DNA of 18,641 nucleotides, taken from Acidimicrobiaceae bacterium (GTDB taxonomy: Bacteria > Actinomycetota > Acidimicrobiia > Acidimicrobiales > Acidimicrobiaceae). A program made the translations under genes and the position numbers. The DNA lies in NCBI GenBank assembly GCA_013044365.1, contig JABEUP010000025.1, positions 1 through 18,641 of the forward strand, written 5' to 3'. Below the pieces are notes generated by a model. It worked only from the letters and a program-made list of their open reading frames with translations, was not told where the DNA came from and did no database searches. Below, piece by piece: positions 14,561-18,641 of the stretch (its first letter is position 1; each line of letters opens with the position of its first letter).

Positions 14561-15850
14561 ATGTACAGCGACACCACGCTCATTCGGCAAGAATACGGCG
14601 TATACAAGGAGACTTCGGCATCAATTGAGGTGCCACGGGTGCGCGTACCACGTACGCGCACCCGGCTAACCCACGTCATCCTTACCCTGACTATTGTCAT
14701 CGCCACCCTTTTTGAAGTGCGTTCCTGGCAGACAACTCCCCGTCCCTATGCCTCAGCTCCTACTTCATGCCGTGTAACACAACCACCCAGGGCAACATCA
14801 TCAATCACTTCGGCCACAGCCCTTCAGGCTGCGGTTAGTTCATACAACGCGCTGGAGATGTGCTTCGGGGGACCACGCGGATCTTTCAACGGACCCTATG
14901 TTGGCCTTGCTGCCGCCTGGCCTGAATCACAGGCTCTTACGGCACTTCTTGGTCTTTCAGTACTTGGGGGAACTCCGGCAACCCTGCGGTCGGATATCGC
15001 CCAACAAATGTCGGTTTTGAGCAATTATTGGGATCCAAAAGGTGGCTACTTTCCAATCGGACGATGGTATTCGACTGGTCGGGGAGTAAAGAAATATGAC
15101 GACAACGCATGGCTGGGACTCGACCTCGTCGACGCTTATTTGATCACCCGCAATTCCGTATATTTAAACCAGGCACGGGCCGTAGCAACTTTTGAGACTA
15201 CCGGCTGGTCCACCAACACACACTTTGCGTCTCCGGGAGGCTTGTATTGGCAAGAACCAGCGTACGGCAAGCACAGAAACGCTGTCAGTACCGGCGGAGC
15301 GGCCCTTCTAAATGCGCGGCTCTATGCAATTACCGGCCTCCGAATTTACCGCAATCGCGCCGAACAGTATCTGCGCTGGACTGTATCCACTCTTACGCTG
15401 CACAATGGCCTGATAGGAGATCAAATATCCATTGGGGGTGTGGTAAACCGCAAAATATGGTCCTATAACCAGGGACTGGTAATTGCCACATATACCTCGC
15501 TCTACCGGACAACGAAAAATCAATCATACCTGACTGCGGCTACGCTATTGGCGCAACGGTCACTTTCCTACCTGACAGCCAGACGTCGGCTGGAACAGCA
15601 GCCCGAAATATTTAACGCAATTTACTTTAGGAGTATGGCCAACCTCAACGCTGTCACCCGGCAGCTAGGCTACGTCCACACCCTCCAATCTTATGCAACT
15701 TATTTGTATGACAGAATGGTTCCATCCACCGGTGTGGTTCATTTGGGCCCGATGACTACAGTTGCAACAGGTTGGCTACTTACCCAAGCGGCGGCAACCC
15801 AGATATTCACTCTTTACGCGTCAACTGCCGTGCGAGCTCTAAATGCATGA
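14561..15850 (+). CDS. membrane-anchored GH76-like glycosidase (alpha-1,6-mannanase family)
   Basis: A 429-residue protein with a short basic N-terminus, one membrane-spanning signal anchor (about 37-54) and a long extracytoplasmic domain resembling glycoside hydrolase family 76. The key adjacent aspartates occur in K-K-Y-D-D-N-A-W-L-G-L-D-L-V-D-A-Y (D180-D181). Later blocks such as G-G-L-Y-W-Q-E, N-A-V-S-T-G-G-A-A-L-L-N-A-R-L-Y and I-W-S-Y-N-Q-G-L-V-I-A-T-Y fit the (alpha/alpha)6 barrel repeats of that family. GH76 enzymes act on alpha-1,6-mannan or related backbones; here a cell-envelope or external polysaccharide is likely. I prefer the ATG at 14561 (AGGGTGGGG upstream) to the GTG at 14555. 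It is divergent from the methyltransferase and has no obvious operon partner. Confidence 0.82.
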   Translation: MYSDTTLIRQEYGVYKETSASIEVPRVRVPRTRTRLTHVILTLTIVIATLFEVRSWQTTPRPYASAPTSCRVTQPPRATSSITSATALQAAVSSYNALEMCFGGPRGSFNGPYVGLAAAWPESQALTALLGLSVLGGTPATLRSDIAQQMSVLSNYWDPKGGYFPIGRWYSTGRGVKKYDDNAWLGLDLVDAYLITRNSVYLNQARAVATFETTGWSTNTHFASPGGLYWQEPAYGKHRNAVSTGGAALLNARLYAITGLRIYRNRAEQYLRWTVSTLTLHNGLIGDQISIGGVVNRKIWSYNQGLVIATYTSLYRTTKNQSYLTAATLLAQRSLSYLTARRRLEQQPEIFNAIYFRSMANLNAVTRQLGYVHTLQSYATYLYDRMVPSTGVVHLGPMTTVATGWLLTQAAATQIFTLYASTAVRALNA

Positions 15851-16732
15851 CAAAACCGGCATCTTCCCAGTCATCCCGCCCTAAGGCACCTTTGACCGTT
15901 TTTGATCAAACTATGAGGGCATATCCCCACCATTTCTGCCAGGTGGAAGGCCGAAAGACTAGGACAAGACACCCCATTTTATCATTCCGACAACACGGAC
16001 CTCTTGCATCGACTGCATTAGTTAAGATCTCCTTAAAGCGTTCAGCCGCGATTTAGCCCTGTCAAAATGTTTGGGCGTTTATCTCACCTGTAACGTACAA
16101 AAATGCTCGGAACGTGCTTCGGAAGAAGTACGTGCTAGAAGCCGTGCTAAGGGTTGATTCGCTGCGATATGCTTTCCTGCAAGTATTGGTTTGCCAGATT
16201 CTTGAAGGACTTGCTTGGCGATTTGCATCCGGGGAATCGATAATTGAGCATATCCGTCTCAGTTGGTCTGGCTGGCACGCCATTAAGAGAGCGGCTGAAC
16301 CGGCAAATTCGGCCATGGTTCCCGCCGCGCCAAGCGCATTGCTTTCCAGCAAATCAACAATTGGCAACCCGCACAAATGATGCAGGTTCTTCCAGTATCT
16401 GTGGCGAAAAACTCCGTCACAAACTCCTCCCCTGTATACGGCTTTTGACATACCTGCGTCTTACTGGAATTATTTAACTGGCGATCTAATAACCGCGAGA
16501 TAACTAGTTCAGAGGCAAAGGTAATAATGGCAAGATTTCCACAATAAACCCGCAGGAAGTACAATAAAAAAGTAAGTTTGAAACTATAACATTTTCATTG
16601 AACCTTAATCTTGAATCATCTTGCCGACAAATGGCGCACTTAGACAGAACAGATAGATCATGACCACCCACCAACCATTGGTTGTCAATTTTGGTGTCCG
16701 GCAAACGGTCTAATCTTTGGAGGCAGTTGGGA
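15851..16732. other. 882-bp region without a supported intact gene
   Basis: Short open frames occur on both strands but none has a convincing start and domain. The plus-strand frame at 16114-16380 carries a stretch faintly like the helix-turn-helix part of ISL3-type transposases (L-A-W-R-F, then S-I-I-E-H-I-R-L-S-W-S-G-W-H-A-I-K-R). Minus-strand frames near 16283-16704 contain scattered C-x-x-C pairs. The right part (about 16500-16620) is A/T-rich and probably holds the promoter of the flavoprotein gene. Confidence 0.4.
16672..16684. promoter_or_regulatory. 13-bp palindrome upstream of the flavoprotein operon
   Basis: CAACCA-T-TGGTTG is a perfect inverted repeat with a single central base, ending 48 bp before the flavoprotein ATG. 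CACCAA and TTGGTG flank it as a second, wider-spaced inverted pair. The position suits a repressor or activator site, but no core promoter could be aligned with it confidently. Confidence 0.35.
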
Positions 16733-18517
16733 ATGAAACCAACCGATATCAGTAACCCGAATTTTTTTCACAGCGTCGTTGATTGCCAGTGGGCCTGTCC
16801 CGCTCACACTAACGTCCCCGAATACATAAGACTTATTGCACAGGGTCGTTACGGCGACGCTTACATGGTAAATCGTGCCTCTAATGTTTTCCCCGGAATT
16901 CTGGGTCGCACGTGCGACCGTCCTTGTGAACCTGCATGCAGAAGAACACGGGTTGACGGCAATCCAGTCGCAATATGCAGACTCAAGCGTGTTGCTGCAG
17001 ACCTGAAAGGTGACATCACCGAACGTCTTCCTCAACCAGCCGAGACTAAAAATGGTAAACGAGTCGCCTGCGTCGGCGCAGGTCCAGCATCGCTTACGGT
17101 GGCGAACGACCTCCTGCCGCTTGGATATGAGGTCGTTATATTTGAAAGTTCTCTCACGCCGGGCGGACTGATGCGAACTAATATTCCATCGTTCCGGCTA
17201 CCGGAGGAAGTACTTAATTCGGAAATCGGCGCAATTGTCGACCTCGGTGCGGAAATGCGCTATGGAACTGAAGTTAAAAGTATTAAACACCTCCTGGGCG
17301 AGGGATTTGACGCGGTTTTCATTGGAAGTGGAGCCCCGCGAGGCAAGGACCTGGAAATTGAAGGTCGCCGTGACGGCGGGGAGAACCGCATTCACATCGG
17401 AATCGATTGGCTCCAGTCAGTCGCATTTGGCCACATCAGTGAAATTGGAAAGACCGTTCTTGTAATCGGAGTAGGTAATACTGCCATGGATTGCTGCCGA
17501 ACTGCGCGGCGTTTAGGCGGCAAAGACGTAAGGATCATGGCTAGGCGTCCCCGGGAATATTTCAAGGCTTCACCATGGGAACTTGACGACGCGGAGGAGG
17601 AAGGCATCGAGATCGTCGTCAACCACTCGCCTAAACGCTTCATTGTTGATAACGGCCAACTGGCAGGAATGGAATTCGACATAGTCAGCTGGAATGAGGA
17701 CGCCACCCGCTCGGAGATACTCGAAACGGTAACTATCCCCTGTGATGACATCATTCTGGCCATTGGACAGGAAAACGCATTTACCTGGATCGAACGCGAC
17801 GCCGGCATTGAGTTTGGTAAATGGGAAATGCCCATCGTAGACGAATTGACAATGCAATCCACCAACCCTCAAGTCTATTTTGGCGGTGACGCCGCGTTCG
17901 GACCGAAGAACATAATCTGGGCGGTGGCACACGGACACGAGGCAGCCATCTCTATCGACAACTATTGCCAAGGCATCCCGGTAAATGAGCGTCCTCCAAC
18001 GGGCATGAACCTTGTAAACCAGAAAATGGGTTTGACGGAATGGAGTTACCACAACGACTACAACCCTGCCTCACGGGCCCAAATGACACACGTCGAGCTA
18101 ACGAAGCGATTCGAACATCTCAACCTCGAAGTCGAACTCGGATTCAGCGCGGAGCAGACCGCCCGTGAAGTGGAACGGTGTCTGAACTGTGACATCGAAC
18201 CGGTATTTCAGACACAGCTGTGCATTGAGTGCGACGCCTGCATTGATGTGTGCCCTGTCCAGTGCCTGACAATCACCGAGGACCGTGACGATGAATTTGA
18301 CCTGCGAAAACATCTTACTGCTCCCTCTGAAACTCTTGATAAACCGCTGTACGTTTCGTCTAAACTGGCACAAACCGGAAGAATCATGATCAAGGACGAG
18401 AACATCTGCGTACACTGCGGACTTTGCGCTGAGCGCTGTCCCACCGCGGCATGGAATATGGAAAAGTTCATTCTCCAGCTGAGCTATGCCGGAACTTCTA
18501 CCTACAAAGGCAACTGA
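16733..18517 (+). CDS. GltD-like FAD/NAD(P) oxidoreductase fused to 2[4Fe-4S] ferredoxin
   Basis: A 594-residue electron-transfer flavoprotein. The N-terminal GltD-type iron-sulfur domain has Cys18, Cys22 (D-C-Q-W-A-C-P) and Cys61/65/69 (R-T-C-D-R-P-C-E-P-A-C). The FAD Rossmann motif is V-G-A-G-P-A-S (about 112-118), and the pyridine-nucleotide motif is V-I-G-V-G-N-T-A-M-D. G-G-D-A-A-F-G-P precedes the flavin-contacting helix. The C-terminus has two 4Fe-4S clusters: C-I-E-C-D-A-C-I-D-V-C-P and C-V-H-C-G-L-C-A-E-R-C-P. It should pass electrons between NAD(P)H and ferredoxin. ATG at 16733 has GGAGG 9 nt upstream; a TTG at 16682 is in frame but less likely. Its stop overlaps the start of the next gene (TGATG), so it probably serves the 2-oxoacid:ferredoxin oxidoreductase encoded there. 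Confidence 0.92.
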   Translation: MKPTDISNPNFFHSVVDCQWACPAHTNVPEYIRLIAQGRYGDAYMVNRASNVFPGILGRTCDRPCEPACRRTRVDGNPVAICRLKRVAADLKGDITERLPQPAETKNGKRVACVGAGPASLTVANDLLPLGYEVVIFESSLTPGGLMRTNIPSFRLPEEVLNSEIGAIVDLGAEMRYGTEVKSIKHLLGEGFDAVFIGSGAPRGKDLEIEGRRDGGENRIHIGIDWLQSVAFGHISEIGKTVLVIGVGNTAMDCCRTARRLGGKDVRIMARRPREYFKASPWELDDAEEEGIEIVVNHSPKRFIVDNGQLAGMEFDIVSWNEDATRSEILETVTIPCDDIILAIGQENAFTWIERDAGIEFGKWEMPIVDELTMQSTNPQVYFGGDAAFGPKNIIWAVAHGHEAAISIDNYCQGIPVNERPPTGMNLVNQKMGLTEWSYHNDYNPASRAQMTHVELTKRFEHLNLEVELGFSAEQTAREVERCLNCDIEPVFQTQLCIECDACIDVCPVQCLTITEDRDDEFDLRKHLTAPSETLDKPLYVSSKLAQTGRIMIKDENICVHCGLCAERCPTAAWNMEKFILQLSYAGTSTYKGN

Positions 18518-18641
18518 TGACCCAACAAATCGATCAAACGGGCCTGGATCATACTGGTCAACAACAGTCATCCAATGGATCCCATAAGCTTCCTGAAAAG
18601 GTAAATGACCTCGCCATACGCTTTGCTACCGTCAATGGAAC
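18517..18641 (+). CDS. 2-oxoacid:ferredoxin oxidoreductase, alpha subunit (N-terminal fragment)
   Basis: Only the first 41 codons are in the window. The ATG overlaps the preceding TGA by one base, indicating translational coupling. After a polar, Gln-rich leader of about 25 residues comes N-D-L-A-I-R-F-A-T-V-N-G-T, which I recognise as the opening of the alpha (KorA-type, fused gamma/alpha) subunit of 2-oxoglutarate/2-oxoacid:ferredoxin oxidoreductases. The complex decarboxylates 2-oxoacids to acyl-CoA with reduction of ferredoxin. A beta subunit gene is expected just downstream. The call rests on a short stretch plus context. Confidence 0.75.
   Translation, partial: MTQQIDQTGLDHTGQQQSSNGSHKLPEKVNDLAIRFATVNG

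Noticed and set aside
15901..15910. 10-bp palindrome TTTGATCAAA after the GH76-like gene
   Set aside because: A short A/T-rich palindrome without neighbouring promoter or stem-loop context; expected by chance.
16062..16451. 129-codon minus-strand open frame
   Set aside because: The composition (Ser, Arg and Cys rich, no hydrophobic core pattern) looks like a shadow frame, with no recognised motif. The plus-strand frame across it is the better relic candidate.

Overview
The window looks like chromosomal DNA of a free-living, probably actinobacterial, organism of moderate G+C (roughly half, by eye). The hints are an MMPL-family transporter under a divergent TetR repressor, an ABC exporter pair of the 'polyketide antibiotic exporter' type, a GH76-like surface enzyme, and a ferredoxin-fused flavoprotein overlapping the start of a 2-oxoacid:ferredoxin oxidoreductase alpha gene. 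An Acidimicrobiia-like lineage would fit this mix, but that is a guess. GTG and TTG starts occur. There is no rRNA, tRNA, CRISPR array or intact insertion sequence.

Layout. (1) Positions 1-6330 are an efflux block with three unrelated exporter classes: the 3' end of an MFS transporter (+), a TetR regulator (-) divergent from an MMPL transporter (+), and a two-gene ABC exporter (-; ATPase then a two-block permease). The tetR/mmpL intergenic region carries a striking operator: two copies of the 14-bp palindrome TGGCATATATGCCA nested in a perfect 18+2+18 inverted repeat. (2) Positions 7122-13041, all on the minus strand, form a six-gene cluster. In transcription order it encodes an ABC ATPase, a TauC/SsuC-type permease, an NMT1/SsuA-type lipoprotein, an atypical polysaccharide-deacetylase/imidase-like hydrolase, an SDR dehydrogenase and a dienelactone hydrolase-like protein. 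It reads as an import-and-degrade pathway for an unidentified small organic compound. A near-consensus promoter (TTGACA-17-TATATT) about 370 nt upstream implies a long untranslated leader. (3) Positions 13687-15850 hold a class I methyltransferase with a histidine-rich N-terminus (-) and, divergently, a membrane-anchored GH76-like glycosidase (+). (4) Positions 16733-18641 hold a GltD-like FAD/NAD(P) oxidoreductase fused to a C-terminal 2[4Fe-4S] ferredoxin domain. Its stop overlaps the start of a 2-oxoacid:ferredoxin oxidoreductase alpha subunit, which runs off the window.

Four gene-free stretches exceed 300 bp: 6329-7121, 8855-9210, 13042-13686 and 15851-16732. They contain promoters, small inverted repeats and possibly a transposase relic; nothing else could be recognised in them. 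The best candidate for an undescribed system is the six-gene importer/catabolic cluster, because its hydrolase departs from the usual metal-ligand pattern of its family and the combination of enzymes does not match a pathway I can name.
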